64,000 nucleotides of DNA, taken from Legionella quinlivanii. Its GTDB lineage: Bacteria > Pseudomonadota > Gammaproteobacteria > Legionellales > Legionellaceae. Both the position numbers and the translations under genes were made by a program. The notes beneath the pieces were generated by a model. It saw only the letters and a list, made by a program, of their open reading frames with translations, was not told the origin of the DNA and ran no database searches. Below are positions 11,101 to 20,170 of the stretch, in pieces; the stretch's first letter is position 1, and every line of letters begins with the position of its first letter. The stretch spans positions 124,001-188,000 of the forward strand of contig NZ_MVJN01000001.1 in NCBI RefSeq assembly GCF_003265995.1, read 5' to 3'.

Positions 11101-14100
11101 TCAATATTTTAATCCCCTGACTGGCCAAACTGAAGCCGTTGTCGCCACTGTCAGCAATAACAGTATTGTGCTTCGTTCAACAAGCGGCGAGTTGGTTTTG
11201 GAAGTGAAATTAACACCCGCTATTCTGGCTAATCAGGATTTATCAATCAGTCAGATGATTACGCTGTATCAGCCTCTATCCCATATCACAGTCAATACTA
11301 CTGGCGCAGTTGCGAATAGCCTTGATCAGATTCGCATTAACTATCAGGTGCAGATAGCCGATATTGATGGTGATTTACTGGTCAATCCAGTGAATGTGTC
11401 TGCTACCGTCTCCGATGGCGCTAATCCGATTATCAATGATGCCAACACCGTGGTTGTCGATGGTTCCAGTGTCAGTTCGGGAGTGATGGATTTTAATATC
11501 GGCAGCGATCCAATATCCAGTATCCGTTTCGCTACTAATCAACCCGCTTTAGCCAACCTGACTAGCAACGGATTAAGTACAACCACCAATGTCAGCTCGA
11601 ACGCCATCAAGATAATGGATTCCAATCAGCAAATAATTGCTGAAATTATTTTAAATAATAACGGCAGCTATTCCGTTACTTTAAGTGGTCCTTTCGATCA
11701 GGCAGTCAATAATGTATTGAATATTCCTTTAAATGTCATTGCACAGGATAAAGACGGTGACCAGGATACTGCTATTCTTCGTGTTTCAATTAATGATGGC
11801 GCAAATCCGCAAGGCGGAAATGTGGTTAACCTCGCCGTGGTTGAAGGCAGTTTATCAGTAGCCAATGGCTATCCAGTCAGTGATGTTAAATCATTTACGA
11901 TTACCGCAGGCAGTGATCGCCTGTTGCCGCAATCCATTCAGATTGACAGTACAGTTATCAATACCATTCTCAGTGAACTGGGCAGTGAATTAAAATCCAA
12001 CGGCCAGACCATCACCTTTACCTACGACAGCAATACCCACGCCATTACCGGCAAGATTGGCAGCGATATTGTACTGACATTAACCGTCAACGCCACACAA
12101 AGCGGCAATGGTAAAGATGTGAATGTCACTACCACTTTTATTCAATACCAGCCACTGGATCATCTGCAAACAGGCAATGCGACCGGCTATGTAAGCATTA
12201 ATGGCAGCACAATCACTATCAATACCCCTGTTCAAATCAGCGATAGCGATGGCGATAAACTGGTCGCTCCAGTTAATCTGACGACCACAGTCACTGATGG
12301 TCTTTTACCAGTGATTAATCCAATCCCTGCGATTACGGTTAAGGAAAGCGATATCAATGCCAGCACCGGCAACCATGCCGGCTCCACTGCTGCTTCAACC
12401 GGCGAAGCTGCAACCGGCAGCCTCTCTGTGCAAACAGGCAGCGATAAAGTAGTTAGCTATAGTATCGATGTGCAGGCCTTCAACTCAGGGGTTGATGGGC
12501 AATGGAAATCGGGCGGTGTTCCTATTGTACTGTCTTATGACGCGGTGAACGATATTTATCGCGGTACTGCCAATGGAGTGAGTAAATTTACTCTAAAAAT
12601 GAATGCCTCCGGAACCTATACCTTTACTTTAACAGGTTCAATCGATCATCCTGTTGAGGCAGGTAAAAATAATCTGGATGTTATCTTCTCCGTCGTTGCC
12701 AAAGATGCTGACGGTGATATCAGTGCGGTCGCCAAACTACCGGTCACAGTACAGGATGACATTCCCGATGCAGTAAATACCTCGTTTTCTGCGATTACTG
12801 AAGGTGCAACTACTACAACAGTCGATTTATTGCCAACGGCTCGCGAAGGAGCTGACACAGGTAAAATCGTGTCCGTTTGGGATGGAAATACCCAGTACAA
12901 TATTACCGGAACTGGCGATAATCAGATTACTCTGCATAACGATGCCAACGGCCAGGTTATTGGTGTTCTGCACGTTTTCGCCGATGGCCGCGTCTTTTTT
13001 GTGAGCAGTGCATCTATCGATCATGATGGTCTCAACCTGGTGAAGAATGTGCGCTTTGACGTACGGGATTTTGATGGTGATATCGATAATGCCAATATCA
13101 CACTCACCATTAATGATAAAGCAGCAAGTATTGTCATCGCTGCTGCATCCGGCGTGGAAGATGTGGGACGTGACAGCAATGAAGTACTGGTGAATCCACA
13201 GGGCGGCATCCCCATCAATATGACCATTAATATAGGCGATTTTGATAATAATGAAAGTATTGGCAAAGTGCTTATTCAAGCGCCCGCAACCAGTTATGGT
13301 GATTTTTATTACAATGGTGTCCTGTTAACCACGGTCGTTGAGAGTGGTGTGACCTATTACGTGATTCCCCCGCAAGCCTTTAGCAGCACAGATCAGATCA
13401 CTTACACGCTAAACGGCCTGACCTTTGTGCCTCGTGCGGATTTTTCAAGCTACACCGCCAATTTAAGCTTCAGCGTCAGAGCCACCGTAGACTATCAGGT
13501 GAATGGCAACACCCTTTCTAAAGCAGCCGTCACTGGAACTTTGAACATTGATGTGAAAGGGATCGCGGACGTCCCGGTCTGGGATCTGGCACAAACCACC
13601 CAGCATTCAGTCGGCACCGAGGATGCCGCTAATATCCCGCTGCAAATAAAGGCTGCTTTACAGGATACCGATGGCTCAGAAACCATCGATTATTATCTGG
13701 TTAAAATTACTTCAGGTAATGCCAGCCTGATTGGAACAGGCTTAACACCGGATGCGAATGGTTACTATAAGGTCAGCCCCGCCAATCTGGCCAGTCTGCA
13801 GATCGATCCGGCCACAGATTACAGCGGTATGGTCAAAGTTTCAGCGATTGCCGTAAGCAAGGAGAGTGCTAACTTCTTAAGCGGATTTCAATATGCTCAG
13901 TCTCAGCCGATTGAAGTAACCATTGATGTCAAACCCGTTGCGGATAATATTCAGTTAAATATCAATAAACCTTATGTGGTTTCCAATGAAGATGCCCCAA
14001 TCAATCTGGGTAGTTTCATCAATGTGAGCAAAGCCGCTGATAATAGCGATCTGTCAGAAAATTCCTTTGTTCGCATTTCCAATCTTCCTGATGGCGCTTA

Positions 14101-17100
14101 TTTTTCAATCAACGGAACGACCTTGAATGTGGCAGGACTAAGCGCCGGCGTGCACAATTTATCGATTACTTATACCGACAACCAGGGACAAAGCCATACG
14201 GTTCAGTATCAATATTACAAAGATGCCGTTGACAGCAGCAAAAACTATTATCAGTTTAATAATATCGATTTTCCCGATGTTCGCCTGCATCCTGTGCCTG
14301 AAAGTAACGTCGATTTCACAATTAAGGTGCAAGCGGTGGTTATTGACCAGGCCACTTTAAGTACGGGTGTGGAAACTGATACCAGGATTACCAGCGCACA
14401 GGATATTTTGATTAACCTCAAAGGAGTATCAGACGCTCCTGTCTTTGATGTGAGCAATACTTCATGGTCAGCAATCAGTAATGGTGTAGAAACCACCATT
14501 CCTGAAGATGGCCAGGCCCGGCTTGACTTTAAACTGCTTTCAGGAGAAAAAGCACTGGCTCCCACCGATACTTCAGAAACCATCACCATGGTGATTTCCA
14601 ACCTCCCAGCAGGGGCTCAATTGCTGGATAGTAATGGAAATACCATAACTCTGACCTATGTAGGTCTGGATGCTAACGGTCAACCCAAATATGAAATAAA
14701 TCTTTCCACACTGAGTGATTTAATAGTCATTCCGCCGCCAAACAGCACAGCGGATATGAGTCTGAATGCCCATATTGTGGTCACAGAAAACGATGGTAAT
14801 TATCTCGTTACAGATAAACAAATCGTGATTCATGTGACACCGGTTATCGATGCCGGCGACTATGCGAGGAGTTCTGCCGGAGTGGAAGACGGCTTGACTA
14901 CCGTGAACTGGCGCCCGCCTGCCTTTACTGATAGTCAGGAATTTATTTCAGGCCTTCGTATTGAAAATATTCCTTCAGGGGCGCAATTATTTATCAATGG
15001 TGTGGCTATTACCACGCTGGGTGATTCTTCAGTCACCTTAACAACAGCTCAATTGAATAGTTTGCTGCAGGGCCAATCCCTGCAAATACGAGCGGCTGAA
15101 GATTCGGATATGGATGTTAATCTTAAGGCCATTACCTCAGTCAGCCAGCAGGATGTCAATGGCAGTCCAACCGTTACTAAAGATATCGTGGGTGATCTTC
15201 ATATTGATCTGCAGGCAGTGGTTGAGCCTGACGCGACACTGAACGTGCTCACCAATAATAACGTTCCAGTCAACAATATCAATGCTTTAAACGGCACCAC
15301 GGTTAATTTATCCACTAATGCGTCCTCTCAGGGCCACTTAAACTTCCAGGATCTGGATCCCTCCAGTGCAGAAGTGATTCAAACGGTGGTAATCACTGGG
15401 TTGGGAAATCAATTTGTAGTCACTGGCGGAATTTACGATGGAGTAGGCAACTGGATAGTACCGGCCTCTGCTCTGGATAACCTGCAGATTACTTCCAAAT
15501 TTGGCTACAACGGCTCAATTAATGTCACTTTCCATGCCCAGGTACGTGACCTGGGCGATAATAATGAGCAGGATATTAGTAATCCCGCCTTTCGCTCAAC
15601 CACAGTGACCATGAATTTCACTGGCAGTGGGGGCGGACCTGGTGATCCACCTGTGGAAGCAGGCACTATTACCATTACCCCTGCAACGATTCACACTCAG
15701 GAAGATATACCTCAGTCTATCAGCAGTCAGCTTGCCTCCATGCTGTCATTGAGTAATGGCACTAGTGACGACGTCTACGCTCTGTTGATTCAAGGGCCTC
15801 TTCCCCAGGGATTTGTGCTCTCAGGAAGCGGAGTTATCTATGATTTCGTCAATGATCGCTATGTAATCCAGGTGAGTGCTGACTCTTTGGGTAACCTGAG
15901 CGTCGGAGAAGTTATCTTGCAAACGCCGGTTGACTATTCAGGCAGCCTGCCCTTTTCTTTAAATTGGGCCGCCGCGAACATGGCCAGTGGGGATAGCAAT
16001 ACGGGCAGCAGTTTTGTCTCAGCCCCCCTTGATGTCGCCCCAGTGGTTGACGTACCGGCCAATCCGGCAGTGACTGATCCCAATCACACACCCGCCGTCA
16101 GTTTACAGGTGGTTCAGACTGAAGGTTTGAATAGCGATAAGCAACCGGTGTCTGATGGCTCTGATGTGACTATTCCCAATGCGGCTTTCGAAGATGGGCT
16201 GGTTATTTTGCGGCTTAATGTGGCATCAGCGGATATTGACAGCAGCGAGCAGATTAATTCAGTTCAATTAAAAGTTGACCCTGCCAAAGGCTATTTTGTC
16301 GATAGCAATGGTTTGGCTTTACCAGTAGACGGCAATGGCTTTGTTACTGTCACTGTAAGCGATTTAAATCATCTGCAATTTAAACCGGTTAATGATTTCA
16401 GCGGCCAGGTCAGCGTCACAGCAGTTGTCAATTTGGTTGACAATGCACTCAATAGCCAGGGTCAGACAGTGACCGACAGCGCCAGTTACACCAAGGTGAT
16501 GAATTTCGACGTTTTGCCAGTTAATGATCCGGTACATTTTGGCGGTCAGTTTAATTTCAGCGGCAATGAAGATGTGGTCGGAGGCATTCCCTTATCAGGA
16601 ATGACCGTCAATACAACAGATACCGATGGATCTGAAAAAATTGTCTCTCTGGTCATTCGAGGTGTACCGGATGACTTTCTGATTAGCTCGGCTCAAAACA
16701 TGGGCAATGGTGACTGGAAAATAACGGTCAATGCCGCCAGTTTTGACTTGTCCAGCATCAAAGTCATCGCTCCCGAGAACTTCAGCGGCAGCCTGGATCT
16801 GGAAGTTGTAGCCTTTACAAAAGAAGCGCTCGCCGCCCTGCCTGGTTCTGGCGGAAGTCATAGTATTCATCTCGATATTAACCCGGTCAGTGATCCGGTT
16901 GACATTATTGGCGCTGGAGCGGCCAGTACTGCCAGCGGTATTGAAAATGGGCAAATTAGTATCAATCTTAACTTTCAGGCTCGGGATAATGTAGACAGTT
17001 ATAACGGCTCTGCGACCAATGTACAGGAGAATGGTCCGGAATCCTTACTCATCACCGTAAAAGGCGTACCCACTGGCTCAGAAATCCAGCTGCCAGCAGG

Positions 17101-18991
17101 AGTTAACGGCACACTGGAAAGCAAAGTCTATGACAATTCCAGCGGCGAATGGATCTGGACTTTTAAAGTCAATGCCTCAAATCTTGGCAGCATCATTTTC
17201 CTGCCTGGTGATTTTAACGGGAATGCAGAATTAACAATACAGGCACAAACCGTAGATAACCAGGCGGCTCCAGGAGCAGTTCGTGAAGTAAACGTAGCAG
17301 TGGATATTACCGCTGTTAATGATGCACCGGTTAATATCCATCCCGCATCATTTGACGCCCTGGAAGATCAAAGCGTCCTGCTTAACAATATTCAGATTAG
17401 TGATGTCGATGCGCGTGAAGCGAATGGCAATATGACCGTTACCCTCTCCGTTGAACATGGAATACTTACACTGACTGGCTCTTTAAGCGGTATTATGCTC
17501 ACCGGCAACGGCAGCAATACAGTCACACTTGTTGGCCAACTGGATGCGATTAATCAGGCACTCAACGGAAACCTGCATTATCAAAGCAATTTAAACTATA
17601 ACGGCTCAGACTCACTAGTCATTAATACCAATGACAATGGCAACTCCGGAGGACCTGCGCTTTCAGCAGTATCTACAGTGCCGATTAATATCGCAGCAGT
17701 TAATGATGCCCCAGTTAATATCACCCCCGCGATTCCTCTCGAGGCAGCAGAAGATCAGGTTCTGACTATCAATACCTTGAGAGTAAGCGATGTGGATGCC
17801 GGCTCAGGCGCGATAACTATCACTCTCAGTGTTGAACATGGTTTACTCAGTTTGGCTGGTAGTGCCGGCGGGGTTACTGTATCAGGTGAATTCACTAATC
17901 ATCTGGTTTTAACAGGAAGCGTCAATGATCTGAATACCCTCCTTACCACAGGAGTTCAATATCAGGGTCTGGCCAATTATTTCGGGCCTGATGCCCTGAC
18001 TATGACCAGTAATGATCTGGGTAATACCGGCGGTCCGGCACTAAGCGATACCGATATTGTAGATATTGTGGTCGCCGCACGAGCAGACAATCCGGAAATG
18101 ACTATCCTCTATCATTCAGTAGTAGCAGCACTTGCCGTGCTTATTCCCTTAAATATTCAGGCAGAAGTTGTGAATCCTGCAGCCAATGAATTGAGGGTGC
18201 GCCTGGATGGCTTAGGCGATGCGATTCCCGTTGATGAAAACGGCAATCCTCTGGGTCAAATGCTGGCTCAAGGCTCCTGGGAAATTTCAGCCGGTCATTT
18301 GCAGCAATTACATCTGCAGAATGTAAGCGAAGGCGAACATACAATCACCGTAACCGCTATTTCGGATGTCGGCGATAATAACCCGCAGGAATCGGCTTCG
18401 CAGACTATTGATCTTAATGTGGTTAATTCAAGCCTCAATGATCTTCAGAATACTCAGGATGATCACAGCAATACGCATCTGGTCGGCTCTGAGCTGGAAG
18501 ACGTCTTGCGAGGGGTCTTTGGCGATGACATGCTGGATGGAAAAGGCGGTAATGATCTATTAATAGGCGGTGATGGTAATGATATCCTCATCGGCGGTAA
18601 GGGCAATGATACACTCACTGGCGGCGCGGGCCATGATATCTTCCTCTGGCAGGCCAATGATCATGGGGTTGAAGGCAGTCCGGAACGTGATGTCATTACT
18701 GATTTTAATCCTCAGGAAGACAAGCTCGATTTATCACAATTACTCAGCGGTGAAAATGAGTCCAACCTGTCGCATTATCTTCACTTTGCCTATGATGCTG
18801 ATTCAGACACCACTACTTTGTCGATTAGCTCACAGGGTCATTTTGATGGTACAGAAGTGACACCTTTGGACGTAACGGCCAAAACTGATCAGGAAATTGT
18901 GATTAACGGCGACCTGGTCGGACCTGCAACAACTCAGGCCGAGATTATTAATACCTTGTTTGCCGCCCAGCAAATTGTTGTGGATGTTTAG
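5171..18991 (+). CDS. Giant LapA/RtxA-type repeat adhesin, type I secreted, with LapG-type cleavage site
   Basis: A 4606-residue surface adhesin. Residues 1-105 resemble the LapA retention module (MASQAISGEVQALQG..., then LIHAGDTLVLLGG), which anchors such adhesins in the outer membrane. EEPAAG at 108-113 is a di-alanine site of the kind cut by the periplasmic protease LapG. A DUF5801-type domain (IDEGSGKITVVQYHG to KIHFEDDAP) occupies roughly 240-345. Tandem Ig/VCBS-like repeats follow, including two 714-residue copies (about 947-2374), then diverged cadherin-like units such as AVNDAPVNI. Near 4450-4490 there are RTX nonapeptides (GGNDLLIGGDGNDILIGG). A VC_A0849-type C-terminal secretion signal ends the protein (DVITDFNPQEDKLDLSQLL). 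The family is exported by a type I machine and controlled through c-di-GMP, LapD and LapG. None of those genes is adjacent. Confidence 0.92.
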   Translation: MASQAISGEVQALQGLLVRTNENGQCKILKQGSLIHAGDTLVLLGGGDSLIKLLFQPAISLLPDQAYSFQLKGISPLINKVPETPLEQLLNQTQLKNADIIKLIEQLEEPAAGDSPLQSGGASFYIDKPLFSAGHVGAGYDTRFAENSSLFNIEQNNVLWLKDPKPEAGLSLNDSELTLDESITVKNGDNNVGQSDLVDPFGFGKPISIAEGNILSSSSSQFNQNASAITTSYALELGESPSDLKASDGSPIQLVLENNLVLGKSGNTVVFAIGIDEGSGKITVVQYHGLYHNDPNSPDESLSLANLVKASLTLTDTSGDVSKATVEIGSKIHFEDDAPIIQNVQQASLVDTTIGHQVINGTVQVDFGSDLAKDLTFSSDALRILQSSQLTSNGEALVYTLSRDGHSITATVKGTDITVFKLSLSAVIPNAEQIRMPTYQFQLFQALDQPANKITLGIPIKAIDADNDISQGQIRITITDGPDAAGGSSSLLSSIEGDLDASAGAYPVSTNHKFTIEAGVDRLLPQSLNFANGFLDALLQEFNQEVTAGGLPLHISTTVVNGVITLTALDSANEVVFQLKLTPVNVGQNIQVTAELIQYKPLDHQLNGDSNGIIRQNGSSIDFDLKLQAKDSDGDSLQNPVNLHVQINDANPPVLGEDQMAFTESTVQQVLLGQVPLDLGSDSIATMVFEDSAEMQSSLTGLTSGGFQTSYQINGNELSIRINDPQSLSNGQELLKVVLNTDGSYTATLKGPFDQINDIAELILTVRATDKDGDPSNLGVIHLTIQDAPSQNFPTQASTSLVEGDLAPGTYPVTSPVAEFTLQSSGDRLLPETIRFDPATINDLLSELSQEIKVDGQPLDFIVQNNQIIGSLNGAAIVIISLSADQSNNHYNVDGHLTITLNGPIDHNQTNNTGLVHLAGDQISIQVGVQITDADGDSLANPAQIIANVADGAPPQLIHVEDISLAEPVSTGATSSSAHILIDIGSDAIKSLTFNYTNGENSGLFSGTHPVLLEINNGVLHGYYIENGIEVSVFNATISNQGNQAVVNFELYKPIDHTQPGQDSVTLPIKIIAVDTDGDSATVSVPVHITDSVANPQAVTATVTEGETVLGNLSSSYQLNVEGGRLYSFTVNGTTYTFDPAHSSFTVSTDKGLLTVNSDGSWNLQSLDGLDHDFIQQLPVSYTVIDGDGDFASNSLLITITDGSPTTGGQSLATSVVEGDLAPMTYPVTAISPTLTVVNNGSDPFDLGTFAIQNPAALAAELQADLQFFNSVTGQTESLVATVGSDSIVLRSSSGELVLEIRLVPVIQVNQDLSLTQTITIYQPLSHLLSNNSGVVTLGNDQIQINYQVQVADIDGDLLVNPLNLSATISDGVNPVIDNAATIVQDGSSVSSGTLDVNIGSDPIASIRFDVNQPALANLTSNGHSTTTTVSDHSIKIFDNNQQLLAEITLNNNGSYSVQLNGPLDQGVNNILSLPLNVTATDKDGDSDSAVLQVSIQDGANPQGGQVINLAVTEGDLSAVNGYPVSDMKSFTVTAGSDRLLPQSIEIDSSIINTIINELNSELKSGGQPINFTYDANTHTITGSIGSLTVLSLSITASQSSNGQDVDVTTQFIQYQPLDHLTTGNNTGYVQVNGNSLSINTPIQLSDSDGDKLAAPINLTTTVTDGVLPVLSYTGDIVLTEPVSSTVTTGTTTLLVDIGSDSIKTLAFNYINGENSGLLSGGHPVLLEVNNGVLQGYYLENNVKVSVFNATLGNQGDVSFQMLKPIDHSQPGQDSITLPVRIIAVDSDGDSTTLSIPVRITDTVAHPQAVTATVIEGDTVLGNLSSSYQLNAEGGRLYSFTVNGTQYTFDATHSSYSVSTAKGLLTVNSDGSWSLQSADGLDHDFVQQLPIIYTVIDGDGDFASNSLVINITDGSPSSGGQTLASAVGEGDLSPLTYPVTVISPTLTVVNNGSDPFDLSTFAIQNPAALAAELQAEIQYFNPLTGQTEAVVATVSNNSIVLRSTSGELVLEVKLTPAILANQDLSISQMITLYQPLSHITVNTTGAVANSLDQIRINYQVQIADIDGDLLVNPVNVSATVSDGANPIINDANTVVVDGSSVSSGVMDFNIGSDPISSIRFATNQPALANLTSNGLSTTTNVSSNAIKIMDSNQQIIAEIILNNNGSYSVTLSGPFDQAVNNVLNIPLNVIAQDKDGDQDTAILRVSINDGANPQGGNVVNLAVVEGSLSVANGYPVSDVKSFTITAGSDRLLPQSIQIDSTVINTILSELGSELKSNGQTITFTYDSNTHAITGKIGSDIVLTLTVNATQSGNGKDVNVTTTFIQYQPLDHLQTGNATGYVSINGSTITINTPVQISDSDGDKLVAPVNLTTTVTDGLLPVINPIPAITVKESDINASTGNHAGSTAASTGEAATGSLSVQTGSDKVVSYSIDVQAFNSGVDGQWKSGGVPIVLSYDAVNDIYRGTANGVSKFTLKMNASGTYTFTLTGSIDHPVEAGKNNLDVIFSVVAKDADGDISAVAKLPVTVQDDIPDAVNTSFSAITEGATTTTVDLLPTAREGADTGKIVSVWDGNTQYNITGTGDNQITLHNDANGQVIGVLHVFADGRVFFVSSASIDHDGLNLVKNVRFDVRDFDGDIDNANITLTINDKAASIVIAAASGVEDVGRDSNEVLVNPQGGIPINMTINIGDFDNNESIGKVLIQAPATSYGDFYYNGVLLTTVVESGVTYYVIPPQAFSSTDQITYTLNGLTFVPRADFSSYTANLSFSVRATVDYQVNGNTLSKAAVTGTLNIDVKGIADVPVWDLAQTTQHSVGTEDAANIPLQIKAALQDTDGSETIDYYLVKITSGNASLIGTGLTPDANGYYKVSPANLASLQIDPATDYSGMVKVSAIAVSKESANFLSGFQYAQSQPIEVTIDVKPVADNIQLNINKPYVVSNEDAPINLGSFINVSKAADNSDLSENSFVRISNLPDGAYFSINGTTLNVAGLSAGVHNLSITYTDNQGQSHTVQYQYYKDAVDSSKNYYQFNNIDFPDVRLHPVPESNVDFTIKVQAVVIDQATLSTGVETDTRITSAQDILINLKGVSDAPVFDVSNTSWSAISNGVETTIPEDGQARLDFKLLSGEKALAPTDTSETITMVISNLPAGAQLLDSNGNTITLTYVGLDANGQPKYEINLSTLSDLIVIPPPNSTADMSLNAHIVVTENDGNYLVTDKQIVIHVTPVIDAGDYARSSAGVEDGLTTVNWRPPAFTDSQEFISGLRIENIPSGAQLFINGVAITTLGDSSVTLTTAQLNSLLQGQSLQIRAAEDSDMDVNLKAITSVSQQDVNGSPTVTKDIVGDLHIDLQAVVEPDATLNVLTNNNVPVNNINALNGTTVNLSTNASSQGHLNFQDLDPSSAEVIQTVVITGLGNQFVVTGGIYDGVGNWIVPASALDNLQITSKFGYNGSINVTFHAQVRDLGDNNEQDISNPAFRSTTVTMNFTGSGGGPGDPPVEAGTITITPATIHTQEDIPQSISSQLASMLSLSNGTSDDVYALLIQGPLPQGFVLSGSGVIYDFVNDRYVIQVSADSLGNLSVGEVILQTPVDYSGSLPFSLNWAAANMASGDSNTGSSFVSAPLDVAPVVDVPANPAVTDPNHTPAVSLQVVQTEGLNSDKQPVSDGSDVTIPNAAFEDGLVILRLNVASADIDSSEQINSVQLKVDPAKGYFVDSNGLALPVDGNGFVTVTVSDLNHLQFKPVNDFSGQVSVTAVVNLVDNALNSQGQTVTDSASYTKVMNFDVLPVNDPVHFGGQFNFSGNEDVVGGIPLSGMTVNTTDTDGSEKIVSLVIRGVPDDFLISSAQNMGNGDWKITVNAASFDLSSIKVIAPENFSGSLDLEVVAFTKEALAALPGSGGSHSIHLDINPVSDPVDIIGAGAASTASGIENGQISINLNFQARDNVDSYNGSATNVQENGPESLLITVKGVPTGSEIQLPAGVNGTLESKVYDNSSGEWIWTFKVNASNLGSIIFLPGDFNGNAELTIQAQTVDNQAAPGAVREVNVAVDITAVNDAPVNIHPASFDALEDQSVLLNNIQISDVDAREANGNMTVTLSVEHGILTLTGSLSGIMLTGNGSNTVTLVGQLDAINQALNGNLHYQSNLNYNGSDSLVINTNDNGNSGGPALSAVSTVPINIAAVNDAPVNITPAIPLEAAEDQVLTINTLRVSDVDAGSGAITITLSVEHGLLSLAGSAGGVTVSGEFTNHLVLTGSVNDLNTLLTTGVQYQGLANYFGPDALTMTSNDLGNTGGPALSDTDIVDIVVAARADNPEMTILYHSVVAALAVLIPLNIQAEVVNPAANELRVRLDGLGDAIPVDENGNPLGQMLAQGSWEISAGHLQQLHLQNVSEGEHTITVTAISDVGDNNPQESASQTIDLNVVNSSLNDLQNTQDDHSNTHLVGSELEDVLRGVFGDDMLDGKGGNDLLIGGDGNDILIGGKGNDTLTGGAGHDIFLWQANDHGVEGSPERDVITDFNPQEDKLDLSQLLSGENESNLSHYLHFAYDADSDTTTLSISSQGHFDGTEVTPLDVTAKTDQEIVINGDLVGPATTQAEIINTLFAAQQIVVDV
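8010..10151 (+). repeat. First copy of the 2142-bp (714-codon) tandem repeat in the adhesin
   Basis: The block carries the landmarks AEPVSTGATSS, NGENSGLFSG, HPQAV-like NPQAVTATVTEGETVLGN, DGDFASNSLLITITDGSP and NGYPVSDMKSFTV. Each recurs 714 codons later. The spacing was measured on the shared string CAGAACCTGTAAGC at 8067 and 10209. Block borders are arbitrary within a periodic array, because related shorter units continue upstream. Confidence 0.85.
10152..12293 (+). repeat. Second copy of the 2142-bp (714-codon) tandem repeat in the adhesin
   Basis: The counterparts are TEPVSSTVTTG, NGENSGLLSG, HPQAVTATVIEGDTVLGN, DGDFASNSLVINITDGSP and NGYPVSDVKSFTI. The two copies differ at many synonymous and some replacement positions, so the duplication is not recent. 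The array then gives way to unrelated cadherin-like domains after about 12310. Confidence 0.85.
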
Positions 18992-19025
18992 TGTCGTGCG
19001 CCTGGCATTTATTCTTCACAATCCT

Positions 19026-19173
19026 TACTGTCATTAAGTTAATGATAAATTGTATACATAACTGTCCTCCCCGCGAAGGCGGGGATCCATCTCTGAGCTC
19101 GCTATAATGCCGACTGAGGAATGGATTCCCGCCTTCGCGGGAATGACAAAATTCCCGTAACTTAATGGCAGTG
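19026..19173. repeat. Family B palindromic MITE-like element
   Basis: Bounded by ACTGTCATTAAGTTAA on the left and TTAATGGCAGT on the right. The inner arms are CCCCGCGAAGGCGGGGATCC and GGATTCCCGCCTTCGCGGG. It lies 35 bases after the adhesin stop codon, where the hairpin could act as a transcript end. It is oriented opposite to the copy at 29762-29909. Confidence 0.75.
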
Positions 19174-19230
19174 GTACTTACAAAGCTCAATACACAGCCC
19201 GAGTGAACGCTTCCCTCTCGAAAGCCCCTA

Positions 19231-19671
19231 TCAAGACACCCGATGAAACTGCAGGCTAACTTCAGCAGTCATCCCCGGCCCTACTGTCAATGTACCCTGA
19301 GCATCACCGCTATTTTCAGAGAAATTACCATCCATGCTGCCATATTCTGTATTAAAGGTTGCTACCCCATTGATACAGGTTCCGGTAAATTGATTCACCG
19401 TATGTTTAGGGCAAAAAAAGCTTCCGGAATCCTTATCCGCAACCACTTCAATATTAAAATGTTGTCCGCCATCAGCGCTTGTGATTGTGCCGGAACCATG
19501 ATATTTACATTCGCCAATAAACCAGTTGGTCGCTTTTCCTGAGCCTGCCCATTGTCCAGCAATCAGCTGGCAGGCATCATTATCGGAGGAGTACAAAGTG
19601 AAATCGGCATGCGCCATGTTTGAAAAAGAAAAAGCTGCAGCTATAAATCCTGTTAATACATAATGTTTCAT
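19231..19671 (-). CDS. Small exported protein of unknown function
   Basis: 146 residues with a clear Sec signal peptide (MKHYVLTGFIAAAFSFSNMAHA, probable cleavage before DFTLY). The mature part has four cysteines, probably forming two disulfides in the periplasm or outside the cell, and a beta-rich, glycine-rich pattern (GSGTITSADGG, FSENSGDAQGTLTVGPG). The ATG at 19671 is preceded by AAGG at suitable distance. No catalytic motif is recognised. It converges with the adhesin gene across the family B element. It may be a secreted or periplasmic factor, but the function is unknown. Confidence 0.7.
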   Translation of the reverse strand: MKHYVLTGFIAAAFSFSNMAHADFTLYSSDNDACQLIAGQWAGSGKATNWFIGECKYHGSGTITSADGGQHFNIEVVADKDSGSFFCPKHTVNQFTGTCINGVATFNTEYGSMDGNFSENSGDAQGTLTVGPGMTAEVSLQFHRVS

Positions 19672-19738
19672 TTTCTGCCTTGAAAAAACTGACTTGTCAA
19701 GGCGATGATTATTACTCTATCGACCCGCTAATGCAATC

Positions 19739-19764
19739 AAAAATTGGGGGGGCCCTAAGGCCCC
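19739..19764 (-). terminator. Rho-independent terminator of the small lipoprotein gene
   Basis: Read on the minus strand, GGGGCC, loop TTAG, GGCCCC is followed by CCAATTTTT. It begins about 10 bases after the lipoprotein stop codon at 19774. Confidence 0.7.
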
Positions 19765-19773
19765 GGGAGAAAA

Positions 19774-20070
19774 TTAATCGGCTGCTACATAGCGGCCATT
19801 TTCAATGTGATAGGCATGACCGTCTCTATAGACCACGCCTTTTTTCTGGAAAATCACCCTATCCGTTGCAGAAGCAACTCCGCCCACTACAACGCGAGTT
19901 CCTTTAACCACCACAGTACCTGATTTTTGAACTACAGTTCCGGTAGTGGATACCACTCTTGCGCCTGTTCCCATAACCGCGCTTCCTGTTTCATTCAGCG
20001 CATTCTGAGTACCGCAGCCTGTAAGCACAATAGACGCAGCTCCTGCCAGTGCGAAAATAACTTTTTTCAT
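19774..20070 (-). CDS. Small outer-envelope lipoprotein, unknown function
   Basis: Translation is placed at the ATG complementary to 20068-20070, because GGAGGGA lies just upstream of it. A further in-frame ATG four codons earlier would overlap that ribosome-binding site. The 98-residue product starts MKKVIFALAGAASIVLTGC, a lipoprotein signal with lipobox LTGC. The mature part is a valine/glycine/threonine repeat (GARVVSTTGTVVQKSGTVVV), then FQKKGVVYRDGHAYHIENGRYV. It resembles small Legionella envelope lipoproteins. A strong terminator follows, so it is probably monocistronic. Confidence 0.75.
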   Translation of the reverse strand: MKKVIFALAGAASIVLTGCGTQNALNETGSAVMGTGARVVSTTGTVVQKSGTVVVKGTRVVVGGVASATDRVIFQKKGVVYRDGHAYHIENGRYVAAD

Positions 20071-20170
20071 AGTTCCCTCCATTTTTTCCTTTTTATTTAC
20101 TGCACCTAATCAAATATAGTACAAAAATCGAGATTGGATCCGGGCCGGGTTATTCCCTAAACTTAATATT

